From assembly GCA_021841795.1 (NCBI GenBank), contig JAKCDN010000162.1:1-6887 (forward strand): 6,887 nucleotides of DNA, written 5' to 3'. The stretch comes from Acidobacteriota bacterium (GTDB lineage: Bacteria > Acidobacteriota > Terriglobia > Terriglobales > Acidobacteriaceae). The notes below the pieces were generated by a model. That model was given only the letters and a program-made list of their open reading frames with translations, was not told where the DNA came from and searched no databases. Numbering within the stretch: position 1 is the stretch's first letter; each line of letters begins with the position of its first letter. Position numbers and translations under genes: made by a program. Positions 1-5,893 of the stretch are shown here, piece after piece.

Positions 1-314
1 TGCTCATCATGAGCGTCAATCCAGGCTTCGGCGGCCAGGAGTTTATCCCTTTCTCGATCGCAAAGATTCAGCGTCTCGCCCTGATGCGTCGCGAACTTGG
101 CCTGCAATTTAAGATTGAAGTAGACGGCGGCGTGGCTCACGATACGGTTGGACTGATCGTCCAAGCAGGCGCGGAGCTGTTGGTTGCGGGCAATGCCGTT
201 TTTGGCGCCGGTGAGCCGGAGCGGGATGCGCGCGCTCTTCTGGCTGCCGCCCGCCAGGCCGAGGATCTCCACTCCGCAAGCAGAATTGCGGACGGAAAGA
301 GTAAAATTCATTAA
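1..314 (+). CDS. rpe: Ribulose-phosphate 3-epimerase, C-terminal part (5' end outside window)
   Basis: This enzyme interconverts D-ribulose 5-phosphate and D-xylulose 5-phosphate in the cytosolic pentose phosphate pathway (Calvin cycle in autotrophs). The reading frame is open to the left edge; its first whole codon is at position 3, and it ends at TAA 312-314. The visible ~103 residues carry the family's hallmark MSVNPGFGGQ (from 9), then the IEVDGGV strand. The Asp there (codon 123-125) is the family's metal-binding catalytic acid. The later segment AGAELLVAGNAVFGAG matches the phosphate-gripping end of the TIM barrel. The ATG at 9 is internal, not a start: it is the Met of the conserved L-I-M-S-V-N-P strand. 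The tail after the barrel (HSASRIADGKSKIH) is polar and not diagnostic. bamD follows after 55 nt with no convincing terminator between, so co-transcription is plausible. Identity is very secure; only the N-terminal half is missing, because of the window edge. Confidence 0.96.
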   Translation, partial: LIMSVNPGFGGQEFIPFSIAKIQRLALMRRELGLQFKIEVDGGVAHDTVGLIVQAGAELLVAGNAVFGAGEPERDARALLAAARQAEDLHSASRIADGKSKIH

Positions 315-361
315 AAAGCGCATGTTTTGAGCGGACGGCCTTATCAGCGCCGTTCTCCAAT

Positions 362-368
362 GAGGTGG
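362..368 (+). promoter_or_regulatory. Ribosome binding site of bamD
   Basis: A purine-rich GAGGTGG lies directly before the ATG at 370. It is a good anti-SD match but sits unusually close, with one base between its last G and the start codon. An in-frame TGA at 361-363 overlaps the site and rules out any start further upstream. The next in-frame Met is residue 57, beyond the signal peptide. The start at 370 is therefore well fixed. Confidence 0.6.
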
Positions 369-369
369 T

Positions 370-1893
370 ATGAACCGGTTGTCTTTCAAAATCGTCGCGG
401 TGGCATTGGCCGTGCTGTTTCTGGGCGGAGCTGCGGCAGACGCCCGCACCAAACAAAAGAAGAAAAAGGCCTACGACCTCAGCGCCAATCCACTGGCCGG
501 CGTCCAGACCAAGCAGCCCGACAAGGAACTCTACGACAAGGCCATGCTGGCGATGAGGAAGGGGCGCTACGATGTTGCGCGCCTGGACCTGCAGACCTTG
601 CTCAACACCTATCCCGACTCGGAGTACCGGATGAGAGCCAAGCTTTCGGTCGGTGATACCTGGTTCAAGGAAGGCGGATCGGCGGCTCTGACGCAGGCCG
701 AAGCGGAGTACGAGGACTTCATTACGTTCTTCCCCAATGTTCCTGAGGCGGCCGAGGCCAAAATGAAGGTGGCCGATATCTACTACGAGCAGATGGAAAA
801 ACCGGACCGCGACTACACCAATACCCAGAACGCGGAAAGGGAATACCGGGAGATGATCAATATGTTCCCGGATTCGTCACTGATTCCGCGCGCCAAGCAG
901 CGGCTGCGCGACGTGCAGGAGGTTCTGGCGGAGCGCGAGTTCCTGATCGGCAGCTACTACGAGAGCCGTGACGACTATGTGGCGGCCATCGCCCGTCTGG
1001 AAACTGTAGCCGATGCCTACCCTCTTTATTCCAAAAGCGATCAAACGCTGATTGCGATTGGCGACGCCTATGCCGGCGAAGGGCACAATGTGATGATTGC
1101 TCCGGGCCTGCCCGGCGCGGTGCGCGAGCGGCTTCACAGTATGTACGAAGACAAGGCGGCGCAGGCGTATGACAAGGTGATTACCCGCTATCCGATGGCG
1201 CCGCATGTCGAGGATGCGCGCGACCGCCTGGTGGCCATGAACCGGCCCGTGCCCGAGCCCACCGAGGCCGCCATTGCCGAGAGCGATGCCGAGGTGCGCA
1301 GCCAGCAGCCTCTGCACTTTACCGATCGTCTCTTCGACATCATCAAGCGCGGTCCCACCGTGGTGGAGGCGACGCACGTAGGCGAGCCTACCCTTACCGA
1401 TCCGACCCGCGTGCTTGCGCCCGAAATCACCAAGCAGAATGTGCAGATGTTCCAGGAGGCAGCGAACGTGGGCAAGATGCCTGCGCCTGCAGCGGCCGTT
1501 ACGCCGACAGGGCCCAATGAGCCGCCGCGCAGCGACCAGCCTTCCACCGCGCCCTTGCAGATGCAGGCTCCGGGCAGCGGTACGGGCATGGGGGTTGAGA
1601 TCGTGAATGCCCCCGGCGGTACCGCCTCAGCGCCGGCTACGCCTGCGCAAGCCGATCCCAATGCACTGGTCAATCCTGTCGCGCCTGCCAGCGCCGCCAG
1701 CAAACTGCCGGTGGCGGATCAGCCGGCAGAGGCTCCGGTCCAGGTGAACGACATCAAGCCCGGTGACAATCCGGCGCCGGCCGTTGCTGCGGCTCCAAAG
1801 GGCAAGCAGAAAAAGCCCAAGGTCGACCAGAGCGAGGAGTCTTCCAGCAAAAAGAAAAAGAAGAAGGGCCTGGACAGGCTGAATCCCTTCTAA
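370..1893 (+). CDS. bamD: BamD-like outer membrane assembly protein, long form without lipobox
   Basis: BamD is the essential TPR partner of BamA in the Bam complex, which folds beta-barrel proteins into the outer membrane from the periplasmic side. The protein has 507 residues against roughly 245 in E. coli. Residues 1-25 form a signal peptide: basic N-end, hydrophobic core ~8-22, then A-D-A before R26, an AxA-type signal peptidase I site. There is no cysteine anywhere, so the usual lipoprotein anchor is absent. A lysine cluster (28-33) follows. TPR-type helices run from about 51 to 290, including DKAMLAMRKGRYDVARLDLQ and repeated 'YPDS / FPN / FPDS' turns typical of BamD. From ~291 the chain becomes low-complexity and Pro/Ala-rich (369-477), and it ends in a charged tail with six consecutive lysines (494-499). 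It lies 55 nt after rpe, and a GC-rich hairpin follows the stop. The BamD/YfiO-family call is confident for 40-290. Whether it is the sole BamD of the cell, or a TPR paralogue, cannot be told here. Confidence 0.85.
   Translation: MNRLSFKIVAVALAVLFLGGAAADARTKQKKKKAYDLSANPLAGVQTKQPDKELYDKAMLAMRKGRYDVARLDLQTLLNTYPDSEYRMRAKLSVGDTWFKEGGSAALTQAEAEYEDFITFFPNVPEAAEAKMKVADIYYEQMEKPDRDYTNTQNAEREYREMINMFPDSSLIPRAKQRLRDVQEVLAEREFLIGSYYESRDDYVAAIARLETVADAYPLYSKSDQTLIAIGDAYAGEGHNVMIAPGLPGAVRERLHSMYEDKAAQAYDKVITRYPMAPHVEDARDRLVAMNRPVPEPTEAAIAESDAEVRSQQPLHFTDRLFDIIKRGPTVVEATHVGEPTLTDPTRVLAPEITKQNVQMFQEAANVGKMPAPAAAVTPTGPNEPPRSDQPSTAPLQMQAPGSGTGMGVEIVNAPGGTASAPATPAQADPNALVNPVAPASAASKLPVADQPAEAPVQVNDIKPGDNPAPAVAAAPKGKQKKPKVDQSEESSSKKKKKKGLDRLNPF
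1849..1866 (+). repeat. Poly-lysine codon run (AAA/AAG) near the 3' end of bamD
   Basis: Six consecutive lysine codons (three AAG, alternating AAA/AAG before them) encode residues 494-499 of the BamD-like protein, after a Ser/Glu-rich stretch. The run is a low-complexity purine tract in an otherwise GC-rich gene. It could be prone to slippage, or it could give the protein a strongly basic end. Confidence 0.8.
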
Positions 1894-1923
1894 ACCTGGA
1901 ATCCGTGCACGATCCGCAAACCG

Positions 1924-1943
1924 GGGCCGCCTGCGGGCGGCCC
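1924..1943 (+). terminator. GC-rich hairpin after bamD, probable terminator
   Basis: A perfect 8-bp stem, GGGCCGCC / GGCGGCCC, closes a TGCG tetraloop 30 nt after the bamD stop. A short A run (1918-1920) precedes it. The sequence just after the stem is TTGGCATT rather than a clean T run. It therefore fits a Rho-independent terminator only partly and may act as a 3'-end stabiliser or a weak terminator. There is no gene on the opposite strand that it would serve. Confidence 0.55.
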
Positions 1944-2079
1944 TTGGCATTGGGCGCGATCAAGCGCGTCTCAAATTTCCGGTTGCAGCATGCGCACTGT
2001 TTTCCGCCGCGCCATTTTTGCCCGTATTGCGCGCCGCGACGGCGCTTCACGACCCACGGTCTCGCTTATCCCGCGGCGC

Positions 2080-2106
2080 ATGACGCAGCCCGCAATCTGC
2101 TACCCT
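2080..2106 (+). promoter_or_regulatory. Candidate sigma-70-type promoter for valS
   Basis: TGC-TACCCT at 2098-2106 is an extended -10 element (TGnTAnnnT). A possible -35 box, ATGACG (2080-2085; four of six matches to TTGACA), lies 15 nt upstream of the -10 hexamer, which is short but tolerable with an extended -10. Transcription would begin near 2113 and leave a leader of about 75 nt before the valS start. The rest of the 293-nt gap contains the bamD hairpin, a small 6-bp hairpin (2031-2045) and no recognisable gene. The call rests on consensus matching by eye. Confidence 0.35.
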
Positions 2107-2114
2107 GAAACGTA

Positions 2115-2172
2115 GCCCCCTCGCGCTGAAAGCGCCTGTATTGATGGGTGTTTTTCTGAAATCCTCGGGGGC
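2115..2172 (+). promoter_or_regulatory. Foldable valS leader (paired GCCCCC / GGGGGC with inner hairpin)
   Basis: GCCCCC at 2115-2120 is exactly complementary to GGGGGC at 2167-2172. Between them sits a 5-bp hairpin, GCGCT-GAA-AGCGC (2123-2135), followed by a T run at 2151-2155. The right arm lies 14 nt before the valS ATG, and the G tract there is one of only two purine-rich candidates for ribosome binding; the other is GAGAG at 2179-2183. Folding could modulate initiation. I see no T-box consensus, no tRNA-acceptor-binding bulge and no leader peptide, so no known regulator is claimed. Confidence 0.25.
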
Positions 2173-2186
2173 GCACTCGAGAGACA

Positions 2187-5057
2187 ATGCCTCACGATCT
2201 GCCCAAAGCCTACGACCCGACCGCCATTGAAGACCACTGGGCCGGTTACTGGGTCCGCGAAAACCTGTTCGCTGTCCCGACGCCAACCGAGCCGGCCCAG
2301 AGCCAGGCTCAGGACGGCCAGGCCTTCACGATTCTTTTGCCTCCTCCCAATGTCACCGGCCGTCTGCACATGGGCCATATGCTCAACCAGACGGAGATGG
2401 ACATCCTCACCCGCTGGCGGCGCATGACCGGGGCCCCCGCGGACAGGTCTTCGTCCGAGGGGCAGAGGAGCGGCCGTCGCGCCCTCTGGGTTCCCGGCAC
2501 CGACCACGCCGGCATTGCTACGCAGATGATGGTGGAGCGGCAGTTGGCGGAGGAAGGGAGTTCGCGGCAAAATCTCGGCCGCGAGGCATTTGTCGAGCGC
2601 GTGTGGGCATGGAAGCGCCACTATGGCGGCGCCATTCTCGACCAGATGAAGCGCCTGGGCGCCTCCGTCGACTGGAGCCGCGAGTACTTCACCATGGATG
2701 AGCGTCTCTCCGTGGCGGTCAGAGAGGCCTTTGTCCGCCTCTATCATCAGGGCCTTATCTATCGCGGCGCGTACATCGTCAACTGGTGCCCACGCTGCCA
2801 GACCGCCATCAGCGACCTCGAAGTCGTCCACCAGGAGCAAAAAGGCCATCTCTGGGAGATTCGCTATCCCGTTCTTGGCGACGGCGGCCAGCCCACCGGG
2901 GAGTACATCACCGTCGCCACCACGCGCCCCGAGACCATGCTCGGCGACACGGCGGTAGCCATCCATCCCGAAGACGAGCGCTACCTGCATCTGCATGGCA
3001 AAAAACTGCGCCTGCCGCTGATGGACCGCGAGATTCCCATCGTCGTCGACGCCTGGGTCAGCCGCGAGTTCGGCACCGGCGCGGTCAAAGTTACCCCCGC
3101 GCACGATCCCAACGACTTTGCCCTAGGCGAGCGTCATCATCTGCCCTCCATCAACGTGATGGACGACCGCGGCCATATCAACGACAACGGCGGGCCCTAC
3201 GCGGGCCTGGAACGTTTTGCAGCGCGCAAGACGATCGTTCGCGACCTGGAAGAGCGGCAGCTCCTGGTGGGCATCAAGGACCACGTAAACAACGTAGGCC
3301 ACTGCGACCGCTGCAAGACCGTGGTCGAGCCGCGCCTCTCCACGCAGTGGTTTATCGCCGTGAACAAAGAGCCGGACGGCGGCGGCGCGTCGATGGCGGA
3401 AAAAGCCCGCGCCGCGGTTCGTGCCGACGCCAACGGCAACAAGCCCATCCGCTTTACGCCCGAGAACTACGAAAAGATCTACCTCAACTGGATGGAGGAC
3501 ATCCACGACTGGTGCATCTCCCGCCAGCTCTGGTGGGGCCATCGCATCCCCGCATGGCACTGCGCCGCCTGCCGCAAGATCACGGTGCCGCAGCCGGGCG
3601 CAAAAGACGATCCCAGAACCTGCGCCCACTGCGGCTCGGACCAGATCACGCAGGAGACCGACGTGCTCGACACCTGGTTCTCCTCGGGCCTGCTGCCGGT
3701 GTCGGTTTTCGAATGGCCGAATATCACGCCGCAGACCCGCGCCGACTTCGACGCCTTCTATCCCACATCGCTTCTGGTCACCGGATTCGACATTCTCTTC
3801 TTCTGGGTCGCGCGCATGATCATGATGGGCTGCTGGTTTTCGCAGGACATCCCCATGCCCGACGGCAGCCGGCGCCCGCTTTCGGAATCGGTGCCCTTCC
3901 GCGAGGTCTACATTCACGCGCTGGTGCGCGACGCCAACCGCGAGAAGATGTCCAAGACCAAGGGCAACGTCATCGATCCCATCGAGATCGTCAAGCAGTA
4001 CGGGACCGATGCCGTGCGTTTCACTTTGGCGTCAATGGCCTCGCCGGGCACCGACATCGCCTTCAACGTAGCCCGCACGGAGGGCTACCGCGCCTTCGCC
4101 AACAAAATCTGGAACGCCGCGCGCTTCATCTTCATGAATGTGGACAAGGCGGCGGAGGCAGGGTTAACGGTTGATCCAAATCAGTTGCCGGTTCTCCCAA
4201 TGGTTGGAGCGGACGCGCCGCTGGAAGATCGCTGGATTGTCGCCGAATTTGATTCCACCGCGAGCAAGGTCAACCGTTCGCTCGAAGAGTATCGCTACGA
4301 CGACGCCGCAAACGCGATCTACCAGTTCTTCTGGGGCAGCTTCTGTGATTGGTATCTTGAAATCGTAAAGAGCCGTCTCGATTTTTCGGAAACCTCTGAA
4401 AGCGGAAAGATCAGGGCTGCGCTCACCACACTGCTCAACGTTTTTGAAGCATCGCTGCGGCTGCTCTCGCCCTTCATGCCGTTCATCACAGAAGAGATTT
4501 GGCATGCAGTCTATGATGGCAATGCTCCAGCCAAGTCGATTGCGCTGACATGCTATCCGCCGATACAGGGCGTTATTGATGTGTCGTCGCAGACCGAGAT
4601 GGAGCTTCTCCGATCGCTTGTCGCTGAAATTCGTGGCCTGCGCAAAGAAATCGGAGTTGAAGAGAAGGCTTCAACCCCAGTCGAAGTTCGAGTGGATGCT
4701 GCGAAACGCAAGCTCATCGAAGAAAATCACGGGATTGTGGAGCGCCTCGCCCGCGTAAGCGAAGTGCGCTTTGTCGATCACATCGCTGCCGGACTTTCCA
4801 AGCACTCCACGCCCGCCTTCGACGTCGCCGTCGTCTACGAAAAGAAGATCGACGCCGCAGCCGAGCGCGAACGCCTGACCAAAGACATCGCCAGATACGA
4901 AAAAGGATTGGCCGCAGCCGAGCGGCAACTTGGCAACGAGGCCTTCCTGAAAAAGGCCCCGCCGCAGGTGGTGGAAGGCTTGAAGAAACAGGAAGCAGAA
5001 ACACGATTGCTGCTGGAGAAGGCTCGCGCGGCTTGGAAGGCATTGCCAGGCGAGTAG
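2187..5057 (+). CDS. valS: Valyl-tRNA synthetase (ValRS)
   Basis: This cytosolic class Ia synthetase charges tRNA-Val with valine and hydrolyses mischarged Thr-tRNA. The protein has 956 residues, near the usual family size. In order: PPPNVTGRLHMGH (52-64), the HIGH-type ATP motif; WVPGTDHAGIATQ (101-113); the CP1 editing domain with TTRPETMLGDTAV (245-257) and GTGAVKVTPAHDPND (296-310); KMSKTKGN (587-594), the KMSKS loop; the anticodon-binding helical domain (~680-800); and a C-terminal coiled-coil arm (~886-953) with the typical FLKKAPPQVV. Four Cys pairs (201/204, 373/376, 459/462, 479/482) match the two zinc sites known in Thermus-type ValRS. An in-frame TGA at 2157-2159 bounds the start, and the first residues (PKAYDPTAIEDHWAGYW) fit the family N-end. 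Oddities: about 14 extra residues at 83-98, and a lower-GC segment at 4160-4735. The frame is intact throughout. Confidence 0.98.
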   Translation: MPHDLPKAYDPTAIEDHWAGYWVRENLFAVPTPTEPAQSQAQDGQAFTILLPPPNVTGRLHMGHMLNQTEMDILTRWRRMTGAPADRSSSEGQRSGRRALWVPGTDHAGIATQMMVERQLAEEGSSRQNLGREAFVERVWAWKRHYGGAILDQMKRLGASVDWSREYFTMDERLSVAVREAFVRLYHQGLIYRGAYIVNWCPRCQTAISDLEVVHQEQKGHLWEIRYPVLGDGGQPTGEYITVATTRPETMLGDTAVAIHPEDERYLHLHGKKLRLPLMDREIPIVVDAWVSREFGTGAVKVTPAHDPNDFALGERHHLPSINVMDDRGHINDNGGPYAGLERFAARKTIVRDLEERQLLVGIKDHVNNVGHCDRCKTVVEPRLSTQWFIAVNKEPDGGGASMAEKARAAVRADANGNKPIRFTPENYEKIYLNWMEDIHDWCISRQLWWGHRIPAWHCAACRKITVPQPGAKDDPRTCAHCGSDQITQETDVLDTWFSSGLLPVSVFEWPNITPQTRADFDAFYPTSLLVTGFDILFFWVARMIMMGCWFSQDIPMPDGSRRPLSESVPFREVYIHALVRDANREKMSKTKGNVIDPIEIVKQYGTDAVRFTLASMASPGTDIAFNVARTEGYRAFANKIWNAARFIFMNVDKAAEAGLTVDPNQLPVLPMVGADAPLEDRWIVAEFDSTASKVNRSLEEYRYDDAANAIYQFFWGSFCDWYLEIVKSRLDFSETSESGKIRAALTTLLNVFEASLRLLSPFMPFITEEIWHAVYDGNAPAKSIALTCYPPIQGVIDVSSQTEMELLRSLVAEIRGLRKEIGVEEKASTPVEVRVDAAKRKLIEENHGIVERLARVSEVRFVDHIAAGLSKHSTPAFDVAVVYEKKIDAAAERERLTKDIARYEKGLAAAERQLGNEAFLKKAPPQVVEGLKKQEAETRLLLEKARAAWKALPGE
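2435..2462. repeat. Imperfect inverted repeat inside the valS insert
   Basis: CCCC-G-CGGAC (2435-2444) faces GTCCG-A-GGGG (2453-2462) across an 8-nt loop. Nine of ten positions pair, with a single G/A mismatch. It falls within the codons for the extra residues 83-98 of ValRS, which other ValRS proteins do not have. This could mean a small palindromic element was captured in frame, or it could be a chance fold in GC-rich DNA. Confidence 0.45.
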
Positions 5058-5071
5058 GAGAGACAACCGCG

Positions 5072-5123
5072 GACCCTTCAGCTTCGGCCGCCGCGGCGAC
5101 CGCAGCTCAAGGATGACAGGGTC
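5072..5123. repeat. Imperfect palindrome between valS and the J-domain gene, REP-like
   Basis: The outer arms GACCCT (5072-5077) and AGGGTC (5118-5123) pair perfectly. TCA (5078-5080) and TGA (5114-5116) extend the stem past a one-base bulge. The interior is very GC-rich, with AGCT at 5080-5083 and 5104-5107 and a self-complementary CGCCGCGGCG core. The right half, GCTCAAGGATGACAGGGT, resembles the '...GCTCAGGATGACA...' intergenic palindromes I recall from several soil-bacterial genomes; that is recollection, not a search. It begins 14 nt after the valS stop and could act as a transcription-end or mRNA-stabilising structure. No T run follows. Confidence 0.5.
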
Positions 5124-5146
5124 TGTTTGAGAATGCATTTTCTGTT

Positions 5147-5875
5147 ATGGCCTGCGTCTGTGAAACCTGCGCACAACACGCACGGACCCTCGGTCTGGAG
5201 CAGACTCCGCGGTCGCGCACGGCCATTCACAAGGCCTTTCGCTCGGCGGCCAGGCTCTGGCACCCCGACCGCTACGAGCGTGAACCCGGCAAACGCCTTG
5301 AAGCCGAAAAGCGCTTCAAACAGATTCAAATTGCTTTTCGCGAACTTACGGAGCACTGTGATACCCCGGTTGAGTGGTTGGTTGAGCCCGCATTCAGCGC
5401 GCCCCGCACCACAGCGAATGCACCGGCTATCTCTTTCGGCAGCGCGCCCGGCTGTTTTGTTGCGTCCAACTTTTCCGCGCTCGCCAGCCAGATCGCTCAG
5501 AGATACATCCACGAGAATGAAGGCGCTCTCGCCATTGTCGATCTTGGCGGCCGCGCTGCTTCGCAGGGGACGCTCGCCCAGTTCCTGCTCCTCACCAATC
5601 AAAGAATCCTGCTCCGCGATGCCCGCAACATTGTTTCGCTTCTCTGGTATGACGATCTCGGCGGCTTGCGCCTTGTGGACAAGCGCCGGCGCGGCCGGCT
5701 CGGACCCTGGCGCCGGCTGGTGGAGCGCCTCTCCGGCACGGAGCAGAAGTATGTTCTTGAAATCGAGCGGAGCGACGGCAACCTTTTCTTCACGCTTGGC
5801 AGCCAGGCGGGTGACAGTGTGAAGAAAGTCTTATATAACTTTCTTCAGCAAAAGAGGCCGCAGCCGCATCATTAA
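5147..5875 (+). CDS. J-domain protein with possible C-terminal PH-like domain, function unknown
   Basis: J domains stimulate the ATPase of Hsp70 (DnaK) chaperones. Here residues ~11-71 form one: the first helix region ARTLGL, a basic second helix (25-37), the essential HPD tripeptide at 39-41, then the EKRFKQIQIAFREL helix (54-67). The protein has 242 residues and lacks the G/F linker, CxxCxGxG zinc repeats and substrate domains of DnaJ, so it is a specialised J protein rather than dnaJ. The N-end has a Cys cluster (C3, C5, C8, with H11). A linker (~72-105) leads to a second domain (~110-236). Its FLLLTNQRILLRD and IVSLLWYDDLGGL (146-173) recall bacterial PH-like folds ('lTnkRli ... i.yddI'), a tentative assignment. 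No signal peptide or membrane helix is seen. The ATG is the only Met in the protein, and an in-frame TGA lies at 5114-5116; no good SD precedes it. The gene ends 18 nt before nadC, suggesting co-transcription. Confidence 0.85.
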   Translation: MACVCETCAQHARTLGLEQTPRSRTAIHKAFRSAARLWHPDRYEREPGKRLEAEKRFKQIQIAFRELTEHCDTPVEWLVEPAFSAPRTTANAPAISFGSAPGCFVASNFSALASQIAQRYIHENEGALAIVDLGGRAASQGTLAQFLLLTNQRILLRDARNIVSLLWYDDLGGLRLVDKRRRGRLGPWRRLVERLSGTEQKYVLEIERSDGNLFFTLGSQAGDSVKKVLYNFLQQKRPQPHH

Positions 5876-5877
5876 TC

Positions 5878-5883
5878 GGTGGG
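5878..5883 (+). promoter_or_regulatory. Ribosome binding site deciding the nadC start
   Basis: GGTGGG lies 10 nt before ATG 5894, a reasonable though imperfect Shine-Dalgarno position. A possible GTG start at 5879, in the same frame, would lie inside this purine tract and has no site of its own. This favours the ATG at 5894, giving an N-terminus of MDWKSRKID. Confidence 0.45.
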
Positions 5884-5893
5884 TACAAATTCT

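Noticed and set aside
333..355. Hairpin GGACGGC / GCCGTTC between rpe and bamD as a terminator
   Set aside because: Seven pairs including a G-T wobble, a 9-nt loop and no T run; it also sits just before the bamD ribosome binding site, so read-through is more likely.
2031..2045. Small hairpin GCGCCG-CGA-CGGCGC upstream of valS
   Set aside because: Only six pairs with a 3-nt loop and no T run in very GC-rich DNA; likely chance, so not called as a site.
2107..2186. T-box riboswitch controlling valS
   Set aside because: No conserved T-box sequence, no specifier-loop structure and no terminator/antiterminator pair; the space is also too short for one.
2100..3104. 334-codon open frame on the - strand over the start of valS
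   Set aside because: It overlaps a certain gene, has no family resemblance and shows the biased composition of an antisense shadow in GC-rich DNA.
2786..4174. 462-codon open frame on the + strand in another frame of valS
   Set aside because: The translation is Arg/Pro/His-rich without domains, typical of an out-of-frame reading of a high-GC gene; valS itself has every expected motif.
5127..5822. 231-codon + frame overlapping the J-domain gene
   Set aside because: It begins at TTG, is Arg/Ser/Pro-rich and lacks motifs, while the overlapping frame has a clear J domain with HPD.
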